DNA of 64,000 nt, from the NCBI GenBank assembly GCA_963767635.1, contig CAVYEM010000001.1, positions 1,054,001 through 1,118,000 of the forward strand, in the 5' to 3' direction. This DNA comes from CAVYEM01 sp963767635 (GTDB lineage: Bacteria; Vulcanimicrobiota; Vulcanimicrobiia; Vulcanimicrobiales; Vulcanimicrobiaceae). Positions 1-9,364 of this stretch are shown here, in pieces. The translations under genes and the position numbers were made by a program. Under the pieces are notes generated by a model, which was given only the letters and a program-made list of their open reading frames with translations, was not told where the DNA came from and made no database searches. The number at the start of each line of letters is the position of its first letter. Within the stretch, counting starts at the first letter, position 1.

Positions 1-2939
1 GCGTTCGATGCGTCGGTCTACCGCCAAGTTCCCATCGGCGTGGTCATCCCTCGCAATGCCGACGACGTCGAGCGAGCGGTCGAAGTCTGCCGCACCCACA
101 ACGTCCCCGTGCTCGGGCGGGGCTGCGGCACGTCGCTGGCCGGACAGTGCTGCAACGCCGCGGTCGTGATCGACATGTCCAAGTACATGCACAACATATT
201 GGAAGTCGATCCGGACGGCATGGCCGCCCGCGTGCAGCCGGGCGTCATCTGCGATTCACTGCGCAGCGCGACCTTGCCGCACGGCATCGTGTTCGCGCCC
301 GATCCGGCCACGCACGATCACTGCACGATCGGCGGCATGATCGGCAACAATTCGTGCGGCACGCATGCGCTGCAAGGCGGCCGCACGGCCGACAACGTGT
401 TCGAGCTGGATATTCTCACGTACGACGGGCTGCGCATGACCGTGGGCGCCACGCCGCCCGCACAGCTCGAGCACATTATCGCGGGCGGAGGGCGGCGCGC
501 AGAGATCTACGCGCAGCTCAAAGCGTTCGCGGACAAATACGCGCCGCTCATCCGCAAGCGCTTCCCCGACATTCCGCGCTTGGTTTCGGGCTACAGCGTC
601 GACATGCTGCTGCCGGAGAACGGCTTCAACGTCGCGCGTTGTCTGGTCGGCAGCGAAGGTACGTGCGCGCTCACGCTGGCGGCGAAGCTGCGGTTGGTTC
701 CGCAGCCGTCCAAAAAAGCGCTGATCGTTTTGGGCTTCGCGGACTTGGGGAGCTGGGCGACATCGTGCCGCTGCTGCTCGAACACTATCCGATTGCGATC
801 GAGTTTTTTTCCAGCCACGTCATCGCCAATCTGGATCGTAAGCATCTGAACTTCGGCGGACGGTACATGCTGCCGGAAGGCAAAGAGTTCGTCGTCGTAC
901 AGTTCGGCGCAGGGAGCAAGGATGAAGCCGACGCGATGGCCGAGCGCTTGCGCTCGCGCCTTGCGTCGATGCCGGGCGGCCCGAAATTCAAATTGATCGA
1001 AGATCCCGGCGAAGCGGAGGCGGTGTGGGAGATTCGCCGTCACAGCGCGAGCACGGCGCGCATGCCGATCGGCATGGGCGGCGAAGGCGGCTGGCCCAAC
1101 TGGGAAGACGCGGCGCTCGCGCCGGAAAAACTCGGCGACTATCTGCGCGATTTCGAGCAGCTGCTCAAAAAATTCGAGTTCGACGGCACGTTCTACGGCC
1201 ACTGGGGCCAGGCGTGCATTCATTGCCGCATCGATTTCAAACTCCGGACGGCCGACAACATCAAGAAGTTCCGCGCATTCATGGAGGAGGCGGCGGATCT
1301 GGTTGTTTCGTACGGCGGCATCCCCTCGGGTGAACACGGCGACGGTCAGGGGCGCGCGGAATTGCTGCCCAAAGCGTACGGCGAAGAGATGATCACGGCG
1401 TTCCGCGAGTTCAAAGCGATCTGGGATCCGCGCAACAAGATGAATCCCGGGAAACTCGTGGACCCGTATCCGCTGGACAGCAATCTGCGCGAAGGCACGG
1501 ATTACACGCCGCTCAATTTCGAGTCGCACTTTCAGTTTCCCGAAGACAACTTCAGCTTCATGGAAGCATCGAACCGGTGCTTCGGGATCGGCAAGTGCCG
1601 GCATCTGGAAGGCGGGACGATGTGTCCCAGCTTCATGGTAACGCGCGAGGAAAAAAACTCCACGCGCGGACGCGCGCGGCTGCTGCAGGAGATGATGGAC
1701 AAAGGCGGCCCGACGAAAAACAGCTGGAAGAACGAGGCGGTCAAGGACGCACTGGACTTGTGCCTGGCGTGCAAAGGCTGCAAGGGCGATTGTCCCGTGC
1801 AGGTCGACATGGCCACGTACAAAGCCGAGTTTCTCTCGCACTATTACGAAGGTAGAGTGCGGCCGCCGGCCGCGTACGCGATGGGGCTCATCCCCGTGTG
1901 GGCACCGATGGCCGCGCAAGTGCCGGACGTCGTCAATGCGCTGCTTTCAACGCCACTGCTCTCCGATATGCTCAAAGCGTTCGGCGGGATTGCGCCCGAG
2001 CGCGAACTCCCGCGTTTTGCGAACGTACCGTTCGATCGCTGGTGGAGTAAGGCCGAGCACGGTAAAGCGAAGCAACGGCAGCCGCAGCGGGCGCGTCGTG
2101 CTGTGGGCGGACACGTTCAACACGTATTTCACGCCGGAGGTCGCAATTGCGGCAACGCAATTTTTGGAAGATCTCGGGTACGAAGTCATGGTGCCGTCAT
2201 CGCGCGTGTGCTGCGGGACGGCCGTTCTTCGATTACGGTTTTCTGGCGCTCGCGAAAGCGTACTTCAAAGACGCGATCGCGACGATGGAGCCGTTCCTGC
2301 GCGACGGCACGCCGATCGTCGGCCTAGAGCCGAGTTGCATCGCCGCATTTCGCGACGAGCTCGTCAACCTGTTCCCGAACGATCTCGACGCTCAGCGCCT
2401 TTCGCAGCAAACGTACACGCTCGCGGAGTTTTTGGAGAACAAAGCCAGCGACTGGCACTGGAAGATTCCCAAGTTGCACAAACACGCGCTCGTGCAAGTG
2501 CACTGCCACCAAGGCGCGGTGATGAAGTTCAAATCCGATCATGCGGTGATGGAGAAGATCGGTTTGGACGTTGAGGTGCCGGACTCAGGTTGCTGCGGCA
2601 TGGCGGGCAGTTTCGGATACGAGGCCGGCGAGCGGTATCGCGTCTCGGCGGCGTGCGGCGAGCGCGCGATTCTTCCCGAAAGTGCGCGAGGCGTCGCAAT
2701 CGACGCTGATCGTTGCGGACGGTTTCAGCTGCCGGCATCAAATCGAACAGGGTGCGGATCGCAAGCCGCTGCACTTGGCGCAAGTGCTGCGCATGGCGCA
2801 GCGCCGTCAAGACGGCAACGGCGCGGTAAGCGTCAACGGGCTTGCGCGCGGAACGCGGCTGCGCGAGGTGGCGATCGGTGCGGGTGCGGCAACGCTGGTC
2901 GCGGGCTCGCTGGTGATGTTGAACCGGAGGACACGATGA
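1..2939 (+). CDS. FAD-linked oxidase / (Fe-S)-binding dehydrogenase, 5' partial and frameshifted
   Basis: Large fusion flavoprotein of the D-2-hydroxyacid dehydrogenase type (similar in plan to YdiJ or GlcD plus GlpC). It would oxidise a 2-hydroxyacid and pass electrons to the respiratory chain; the exact substrate is unknown. Visible in order: FAD-binding 4 domain (GRGCGTSLAGQ, TIGGMIGNNSCGTHA), FAD-oxidase C domain (GHWGQACIH, GEHGDGQG, NPGKLVDP), a 4Fe-4S region (CLACKGCKGDCPVQ near 1760-1800), and CCG motifs (SSRVCCG near 2200, SGCCGMAGSFGYEAG near 2585-2630). The 5' end lies outside the window. Reading requires four frame changes: near 750, near 2085, at about 2218 (an extra A after TGCTGCGGG) and near 2672. 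Total length would be about 1,000 residues, normal for the fusion, so nothing is deleted. Either sequencing errors or a decayed gene. The stop overlaps the next start (ATGA). Family confidence is high; substrate is not resolved. Confidence 0.8.
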
Positions 2940-4783
2940 GTACAGGCAGAGTGGGCGCGGACGTGATGGTGGAGCGCCTTATACAGTGGGGCGTGGACAC
3001 GATTTTCGGTCTGCCCGGCGACGGCATCAACGGCTTCATGGAAGCGCTGCGCAAACACAAAGACGAGATCCGGTACATTCACGTGCGCCACGAAGAAGTC
3101 GCGGGAATGGCAGCCGTCGGCTACGCAAAGTTCACGGGAAGACTTGGCGTGTGCTTCTCCACCGCCGGGCCGGGAGTCATTCACATGATGAACGGCATCT
3201 TGGATGCGAAATCCGAACAAGCGCCGATTTTGGTGATCGGCGGCATGGCGTATCACGATTTGCAGGGCACGGATTATCTGCAGGACGTTCCCAGCGATCG
3301 CATTGTGGCGCCGCTGTGCGTGTACAGCGAGCGTATCATGGGGCCGCAGCACATCGAAAACGTGCTCGATTTTGCGATTCGCAGCGCGCTCGGCCAGCGC
3401 GGCGCCGCTTACGTTGGGTTCCCCATCGACTATCAGTCTGCGGATGCAGAGGGCGGCAGCCGCTCTCATCGCAACATCAAAGGGCACACGTCGACCAACT
3501 GGCATCCCTATAAGCGCATTCCACAACGCACCGAGGTGGAGGCGGCGGCAAAATACTTCGAGGAGAAGAAGAAAATCTGCATTCTTGCCGGTGCGGGCGC
3601 ACGCGGATGCCGCAAGGAGTTGGAACAGCTCGCGGAGCGTTTGGGCGCGCCGATCGTCAAGGCGATGCTCGGCAAGGACTGCGTGCCGGACGACAGCCCA
3701 TACACGACGGGACCGATCGCGCTCGTCGGGACTAAACCGTCGGAAGAAGCGATGAAAGGCTGTGAACTGCTGCTGATCGTCGGCAGCACGTTGCCGTACT
3801 TGGAGTTTTATCCCAAGCCCGGCGAGGCGACCATCGTGCAGATCGACGACAAGCCCGAACGCATCGGGCTGCGCGCTCCGGTTTCGTACGGTTTGTGCGG
3901 CGATGCGAAACTGACCCTGCAGATGCTGCTCAATCATGTTCCGCGCAACGACGACCGCGAGTTTCTCAAACAAGCGCAGGCCGGAATGAAAGAGTGGTGG
4001 GCGCTGATGGAGGAGCGCGGCACGCGAGAGGACGTGCCGATGCGTCCGCAAGTGCCGGCGTGGAATTTGTGGCCGCATTTGGACGACGACGCGATTATCT
4101 GCGGCGATTCCGGTACCGTCACGACGTGGGCCGCCCGCCAAATCAAGATTCGGGAGAACCAGCTGTTTTCGTTTTCAGGAACGAACTGTTCGATGGCGGC
4201 CGGTTTGCCGTATGCCATCGGCGCGCAAGCGGCGTATCCGGGACGGCAGGTCGTCGTCTTTACCGGCGACGGATCGCTCACGATGCAGCTCGGAGACTTT
4301 CTTACGTGCGTGCAGCACGATCTGCCCGTGAAGATATTCGTTCTGCGCAACGACACGCTGGGACTCATCAAATGGGAGCAGATGGTGTTTCTGGGCAATC
4401 CGGAGTACGGCGTGAAGTTTGCGCCGATGGACTTCGTCAAATTCGCCGAGGCGTGCGGCGCCAAAGGTTTCCGCATGGCCGATCCCAAGAGCGCCGGCGA
4501 AGTTGCCAAAGAGGCGCTCAAACATCACGGTCCGGCCATCGTCGAGTGCGTCGTCGATCAGCACGAACCGCCGATGCCCGCGAAGATCAAGAAAGACCAG
4601 GCGATTCACATGTATCAGGCGCTGGCCGAAGGGTCCCCGAACCGTAAGCAGATCGCGCTCACGATCGTGGGCGACGTGCTTGAGGAGAGCGGCTACGAGG
4701 CCAGTCCGGCGCACGTCATTCCGACTCCGATCGGAAACGCGGCAAAGAAAGTGCTCGACATGCTGGGCGCATCGAAAGAGTAA
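2936..4783 (+). CDS. Thiamine pyrophosphate-dependent enzyme, pyruvate oxidase/dehydrogenase (quinone)-like
   Basis: 615-residue ThDP enzyme of the pyruvate oxidase / acetolactate synthase superfamily. It probably decarboxylates pyruvate or a related 2-oxoacid; which one cannot be told from sequence. Visible: N-terminal PYR domain with the activating glutamate in HVRHEEVAG (about residue 53) and FGLPGDGINGF, a central domain near residues 200-330, and the C-terminal PP domain with the cofactor motif GDGSLTMQ (about 444) followed by NDTLGLIKWEQ. The ATG is preceded by GGAGG at good spacing and overlaps the stop of the upstream dehydrogenase by four bases, so the two are probably one transcript. 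One clean frame. The stop is followed within five bases by a palindromic repeat array. Quinone-linked pyruvate dehydrogenase (PoxB-like) is the likeliest role given the respiratory-type neighbour, but this is inference. Confidence 0.88.
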   Translation: MSTGRVGADVMVERLIQWGVDTIFGLPGDGINGFMEALRKHKDEIRYIHVRHEEVAGMAAVGYAKFTGRLGVCFSTAGPGVIHMMNGILDAKSEQAPILVIGGMAYHDLQGTDYLQDVPSDRIVAPLCVYSERIMGPQHIENVLDFAIRSALGQRGAAYVGFPIDYQSADAEGGSRSHRNIKGHTSTNWHPYKRIPQRTEVEAAAKYFEEKKKICILAGAGARGCRKELEQLAERLGAPIVKAMLGKDCVPDDSPYTTGPIALVGTKPSEEAMKGCELLLIVGSTLPYLEFYPKPGEATIVQIDDKPERIGLRAPVSYGLCGDAKLTLQMLLNHVPRNDDREFLKQAQAGMKEWWALMEERGTREDVPMRPQVPAWNLWPHLDDDAIICGDSGTVTTWAARQIKIRENQLFSFSGTNCSMAAGLPYAIGAQAAYPGRQVVVFTGDGSLTMQLGDFLTCVQHDLPVKIFVLRNDTLGLIKWEQMVFLGNPEYGVKFAPMDFVKFAEACGAKGFRMADPKSAGEVAKEALKHHGPAIVECVVDQHEPPMPAKIKKDQAIHMYQALAEGSPNRKQIALTIVGDVLEESGYEASPAHVIPTPIGNAAKKVLDMLGASKE

Positions 4784-4787
4784 TCTG

Positions 4788-4990
4788 TCACCCTGGGCCT
4801 ATTTGTCACCCTGAGCCTGTCGAAGGGTGTCACCCTGATCCAAATTTGTCACCCTGAGCCTGTCGAAGGGTGTCACCCGACTTGTCATCCAAATTTGTCA
4901 CCCTGAGCCTGTCGCTTCGACTTCGCTCAGCGCAAGCTTCGGGTTTGTCACCCTGATCCACATTTTGTCACCCTGAGCCTGTCGAAGGGT
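4788..4990 (+). repeat. Palindromic repeat array 1 (family A, left of the GIY-YIG gene)
   Basis: Four copies of the family A palindrome (core GTCACCCTGAGCCTGTCGA) near 4805, 4848, 4896 and 4967, plus half units reading GTCACCCTGATCCA. One unit is fused to the related GACTTCGCTCAGCGCAAGC motif near 4918-4938. All copies read in the same orientation, opposite to the family A copies to the right of the GIY-YIG gene. No reading frame is supported here. Confidence 0.93.
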
Positions 4991-5347
4991 GCTCTTGCTA
5001 AGACACCCGCTTGCAGCGATAACAGTATGTGAAGCAATATTGGGTGTACATGCTACGCTGCTCAGACGGAACGTATTATGTCGGCATTACAGGGAATATC
5101 GATGCACGCGTTTATCAACATCAAAGCGGATTCGACCCGAAATGTTATACGTTTTGGCGCAGACCGCTCGTACTGGCCCATGCGTCGCTTTTCTTCCAAG
5201 TGGATGATGCAATCCGATGGGAGAAGCAGTTAAAAGGCTGGTCTCGCGCAAAAAAGGAGGCGTTCCTTGAGGGCGATTGGGATGAAGTGCGCCGGTTGAG
5301 TCGATCGAAACGCCCGAAGCCTTCCCCTTCGACAGGCTCAGGGTGAC
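4967..5347. mobile_element. Candidate mobile unit: GIY-YIG gene bounded by perfect 23-bp inverted repeats
   Basis: Position 4967-4989 and position 5325-5347 are exact reverse complements of each other over 23 bases (each is one family A repeat), and the GIY-YIG gene lies between them. The 3' inverted repeat overlaps the last codons and supplies the TGA stop. This is what a small repeat-mobilising unit could look like, but it could also be an ordinary gene that happens to have repeats on both sides, because the repeats are abundant here. I see no target-site duplication that I can defend. Confidence 0.45.
5029..5346 (+). CDS. GIY-YIG nuclease family protein, single domain
   Basis: 105-residue protein of the small stand-alone GIY-YIG (UvrC N-terminal / URI endonuclease) family, predicted to nick or cut DNA. 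The fold signature is complete: YWVYML with YYVGIT (the Y...Y/G core, residues 4-20), then ARVYQHQSG with the catalytic arginine and conserved tyrosine region, and WEKQLKGWSRAKKEA, which holds the metal-binding glutamate. The GTG start at 5029 is preferred because the family begins a few residues before the first YVY strand; an internal ATG at about 5050 would remove it. The last six residues (PSTGSG) and the TGA stop come from a family A repeat. It stands alone between inverted repeat copies. The real cellular role of this family is unclear. Confidence 0.85.
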   Translation: MKQYWVYMLRCSDGTYYVGITGNIDARVYQHQSGFDPKCYTFWRRPLVLAHASLFFQVDDAIRWEKQLKGWSRAKKEAFLEGDWDEVRRLSRSKRPKPSPSTGSG

Positions 5348-6566
5348 AAATAGGCTCAGGGTGACAAGCCCGAAGCTTGCGCTGAGTGAAGTCGAAGCTT
5401 GTCATGCTGAGCTTGTCGAAGCATCGCGAAAACCACGACGCGAAGCTTGCACTGAGCGAAGTCAAGCTTGTCATGCTGAGCTTGTCGAAGCATCGCGGAA
5501 AACCACGACCCGACGCTTGTCATGCTGAGCTTGTCGAAGCATCGCGGAAAACCACGACCCAGAAGCTTGCGCTGAGCGAAGTCGAAGCATGTCATGCTGA
5601 GCTTGTCGAAGCATCGCCGAAAACCACGAGCCCGAAGCTTGCGCTGAGCGAAGTCAAAGCTTGTCATGCTGAGCTTGTCGAAGCATCGCGAAAATGACGA
5701 CCCGAAGCTTGTCATGCTGAGCTTGTCGAAGCATCGCGGAAAACCACGACCCGGAGCTTGCGCTGAGCGAAGTCGAAGCATGTCATGCTGAGCTTGTCGA
5801 AGCATCGCGAAAACCACAAGCCCGAAGCTTGCGCTGAAGTCAAGTCAAAGCTTGTCATGCTGAGCTTGTCGAAGCATCGCCGAAAACCACGACCCGAAGC
5901 TTGCGCTGAGCGAAGTCGAAGCTTGTCATGCTGAGCTTGTCGAAGCATCGCGGAAACGACGACCCTTCGACAGGCTCAGGGTGACAGCGCATAACCACCC
6001 TTCGACAGGCTCAGGGTGACAAATGCGTCAAGGTGACAAGCCCGAAGCTTGCGCTGAGCGAAGTCGAAGCTTATCATGCTGAGCTTGTCGAAGCATCGCG
6101 GAAAACGACGACCCTTCGACAGGCTCAGGGTGACAAATTTGGCTGAAGGTGACAAATTGGCTCAGGGTGACAGCGCATAACCACCCTTCGACAGGCTCAG
6201 GGTGACAAATTTGGCTGAAGGTGACAAATTGGCTCAGGGTGACAGCGCATGCACACCCTTCGACAGGCTCAGGGTGACAAATTGGCTCAGGGTGACAGCG
6301 CATAGCACACCCTTCGACAGGCTCAGGGTGACAAATTGGCTGAGGGTGACAAATTGGCTCAGGGTGACAGCGCATGCACACCCTTCGACAGGCTCAGGGT
6401 GACAAATTTGGCTCAGGGTGACAAACCCGAGCTTGCGCTGCAGCGAAGCTCAAGCGACAGGCTCAGGGTGACAAATTGGCTCAGGGTGACAGCGCATGCA
6501 CACCCTTCGACAGGCTCAGGGTGACAAATTGGCTCAGGGTGACAAATGAGCTCAGGGTGACAAAAA
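5325..6566. repeat. Palindromic repeat array 2 (families A and B, about 1.2 kb)
   Basis: Contains no convincing gene. From about 5400 to 6090 there are about ten copies of the family B palindrome (core TGCTGAGCTTGTCGAAGCA), separated by 30-50 bases that often carry AACCACGACCC and a third motif, GCTTGCGCTGAGCGAAG. From about 5960 to 6566 the array changes to family A copies in reverse orientation (TCGACAGGCTCAGGGTGAC), about eight full copies with many TTGGCTCAGGGTGACA half units. Open frames across it are low-complexity by-products such as MLRQAQHDK and PSTGSG. The spacing is irregular, unlike CRISPR. Confidence 0.93.
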
Positions 6567-6574
6567 CAGCGGCG

Positions 6575-9364
6575 TTATAGCGAGTGGTCGATCTGGATGT
6601 GAAGCGTCGTCGGGCCATACGGAACGGCGTTGCGCAGTCCGGTCATTCCGTTCACGAGCGGTGCGCCGATGCCGGCGGCCGTGCCGATGTACGAATCGCC
6701 GTACGTGCCCAGCAGATTGTCCGCGGATATCTGCAGCGCCAGATTCGGCGCTACGTTGAAACGGTAACGGCCGCTAAGTATAAAGAATGCCGGTACGTTG
6801 TACGTGTTGTTCGGTCCATAGTACGTGTCGGCCAGCGCGAAATACTGTCCGGCGGATCCTCGCACGTGCACTTGCGCATACCCCTGCGCGTACGCCTCCG
6901 ATTTGTTCGAGATGCCGTTGAAGAACGGCGGATTGAAACCGACGTAGTTCAGACCCGCTACTACACCCAAATTCGTAGTGTACGGACCGGCGGCGGTCGC
7001 ATAGAATGACGGATCGATGCCGTACGCATACGCGCGCTGCAATGCTGCGGAAAATTGGTATCCCAGACCTACGGGTGGATCCTTGCTCAGCGTCGCACCC
7101 ACGCCTTCGAAGCGCGCCTTTCCGAGGTTCGCATTCGTGCTGACATATACTGGAATGCCCGTGCCGGAGCCGGGCGGCGTAAACGTCCCATCCGGTGTAA
7201 ACGTCGTCACGAATTGATTGCGTAGATTCGTGAGGTACGCATCGCCGGAAACTATCGCGCCGTTCCGCAGCCGCCAGTCGGCGCCGAGATCGTAGCCAAA
7301 TGAGGTTTCAGGCAAAAGTCCGCCCGCGTTCCGTGCCACGGTTACGAATGTTGCTCCGGGCGTGTAGACTTGCGATGGTGACTGATTGACGACGTCGAGC
7401 AGCGCCGAGTACGGGGGCGCGACGGCGGAGCCGGTTTCGAAGCGCACCGACACGTCCGGGGAAGGATGAAACGCAATGCCGAGACGGGGGTCGTCGTGGG
7501 TGCGGGTCGCGGTTTTAAATATGTACGAGCCGTCGGCATTCTTTGCAGGCGTGAACGTACTTTTGTAGACGTTGAAATAGTTGGAAAGCGTAAATTCCGT
7601 ACGAGGCCCAATCTGCCAAATACCCCGCAGCAAGTACGTGGAGAAGTCTTGCCGCGATCCCGCCGGAGCCAGCACGCTTAGATTGCCCGAGGGATTCTTA
7701 CTGCTTCCGGTGGTCGTATAGGCGTTCGTCAAGTACGTCGTGCGGTCGAAGGAAAACGACAGGACGTTGGCCGCAATGGGATGATCGTATTCGAACGATT
7801 CACCGCGCAGTTGGTCGAGCTCGCTCGAATTGTAGTATGCGCCCGGAATGGTCACGGCCGCGGTTTGGCCGGTAAAGATCGTTTGATTTCCACCTACGGC
7901 GGCGGTGCCGTATAACGCGAGCGGAGCGGTGGTGTACGAAGCATTCGCCGCGGCGAGCGGGTTGACCGTAAAGCGGTCGAGCGCCGCGCCGTAGAAACGC
8001 GCCAGCACGTTGTCGTTGTGGTACGCGGTACGCAGCTCCGCTTCGAGCATCGGCTCGTTGTCCAGCAGCGTTCGCGACGGAACTTGTGTCGAGGAGTTCA
8101 GCAGCAACGGCAATCCGGATGCCGGTGCACCGGAGGTCGGGGCGTATCCCGTACCCGGCGCAAACGTCGAGAACAGCTGGGAAAAGCTCGACGCGGTATT
8201 GTCGTATTGCGCCTGCAATCCGTAGTAGCTGACCATGGCCGACGTGGTGCCGGAAAAGGCATATCGAATTTTGGCCAGCTCGCCGCGTTCGAGAAAATTC
8301 GACGTCACGTGCTGACAGCAGGCCACGAGGGTCACGTAGGCATTGCTGGGATTTCCGAGCGCGCCGCGGATGGGATAAGTTCCGGTTGCGCCGTTGAGCG
8401 GGGTGGACGAGGTCGTCGCGCCGAGCACGCCGTACCCCGCGATGCTCGAACCGGGCGGAAGCGCAATTTGCGCGGCGTAATTATTGAGCGCGCCGGGCGT
8501 TCCGTAGGTGGTGTAGTCAAAGACGTATCCGAGTTTGCCGTTCGGCGTGGTGCCCGAATATCTGAAATTCGAATACGTCCCGCCCCAACCGTCTAAGCCT
8601 GCCAGAACGTCTGCGTACGGCTTTCGCGTCGGTTCGGCCGTGCGGAAGTTCAGCGTCCCGCCAATCGCATAATTAATCTGCGGCGAATTGGCGCTGGGAC
8701 CTTGCTGCACTTCGATTCCGTCGAGCAGAAAGCCGTTGACGAACATGATCGGATAATCACCACGCGTTCCGTTGATCATCGAGTGTCCGTCGACCAGCGT
8801 CGCTTTCTCGTAATCGAGCGCTCCGCGCATGTTCGGTGACGTCAATGCGCCGGGAACTGCCGCGTTCATCGAACCGCTGCGCGCTGACACCACGCCGGGA
8901 ATCTGATCGAGCACATGGTTGACTTGACTAGGGCCCGCCGCTTGAAGCGTGCTGCTGTTTACGAAGGTTTGTGCAGCTTCGCTGCTGTTGAAAGCGCCGC
9001 GCGCGCTCGAAACGACGTGCGCAATTTGCCGGATGCTCGAAAGCGTTGCGGGCACAAGCGAGATAATGATTCCGACCGTACCGGATCGCACGCCGTCCAT
9101 CCCTGCCGGCTCGAAACCGCCCCTGCTGACCGCAATCGCATATGCGCCGGTCGGGAGATTCTCGAATGAAAACGACCCGTGCGAATCCGTCACCACCTTG
9201 CCGGTTCGCGGTCCGCTCAGAACGACGTTCGCTTGGGCAACCGCGGCACCGTTCTGATCCCGAACGGAACCTGCAATGACCGCGTCGGGCGTCTGAGCGT
9301 ACGCGCGCGCGCACAGCAAAAGCGCAAAGAGAAGCGCAGCGCAAAGGCGTATTGTGCTCTGCAT
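6575..9364 (-). CDS. TonB-dependent receptor with N-terminal carboxypeptidase-regulatory-like domain
   Basis: 929-residue outer-membrane TonB-dependent transporter; ligand unknown. An N-terminal signal peptide (MQSTIRLCAALLFALLLC, cut after ARAYA) is followed by a CarboxypepD_reg-like beta-sandwich (VIAGSVRDQNGAAVAQANV to about residue 105), a plug domain (VNHVLDQIPGVVSARSG, MRGALDYEKATLVDGHSM, GIEVQQGPSANSPQINYAIGGTLNFRT) and a long beta-barrel rich in Tyr, Asn and Gly, ending LHIQIDHSL. The start at 9364 gives the signal peptide and has GAGGAA five bases upstream; a longer frame to 9427 adds only a charged tail. The start overlaps the start of the divergent receptor at 9363. One clean frame. 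The 3' end abuts repeat array 2. Confidence 0.9.
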   Translation of the reverse strand: MQSTIRLCAALLFALLLCARAYAQTPDAVIAGSVRDQNGAAVAQANVVLSGPRTGKVVTDSHGSFSFENLPTGAYAIAVSRGGFEPAGMDGVRSGTVGIIISLVPATLSSIRQIAHVVSSARGAFNSSEAAQTFVNSSTLQAAGPSQVNHVLDQIPGVVSARSGSMNAAVPGALTSPNMRGALDYEKATLVDGHSMINGTRGDYPIMFVNGFLLDGIEVQQGPSANSPQINYAIGGTLNFRTAEPTRKPYADVLAGLDGWGGTYSNFRYSGTTPNGKLGYVFDYTTYGTPGALNNYAAQIALPPGSSIAGYGVLGATTSSTPLNGATGTYPIRGALGNPSNAYVTLVACCQHVTSNFLERGELAKIRYAFSGTTSAMVSYYGLQAQYDNTASSFSQLFSTFAPGTGYAPTSGAPASGLPLLLNSSTQVPSRTLLDNEPMLEAELRTAYHNDNVLARFYGAALDRFTVNPLAAANASYTTAPLALYGTAAVGGNQTIFTGQTAAVTIPGAYYNSSELDQLRGESFEYDHPIAANVLSFSFDRTTYLTNAYTTTGSSKNPSGNLSVLAPAGSRQDFSTYLLRGIWQIGPRTEFTLSNYFNVYKSTFTPAKNADGSYIFKTATRTHDDPRLGIAFHPSPDVSVRFETGSAVAPPYSALLDVVNQSPSQVYTPGATFVTVARNAGGLLPETSFGYDLGADWRLRNGAIVSGDAYLTNLRNQFVTTFTPDGTFTPPGSGTGIPVYVSTNANLGKARFEGVGATLSKDPPVGLGYQFSAALQRAYAYGIDPSFYATAAGPYTTNLGVVAGLNYVGFNPPFFNGISNKSEAYAQGYAQVHVRGSAGQYFALADTYYGPNNTYNVPAFFILSGRYRFNVAPNLALQISADNLLGTYGDSYIGTAAGIGAPLVNGMTGLRNAVPYGPTTLHIQIDHSL

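Noticed and set aside
591..1919. Long antisense frames, also 2807-4141, 18969-20897 and 26283-27977 on the minus strand
   Set aside because: Arg/Ala/His-rich shadows of high-GC coding sequence opposite well-identified genes; no motifs.
5386..6524. Open frames inside repeat array 2, and similar frames at 21477-21698, 22187-22477 and 33481-34140
   Set aside because: They are translations of the palindromic repeats themselves (MLRQAQHDK, LSLSKHR, PSTGSG phrases), with no start context and no family; not genes.
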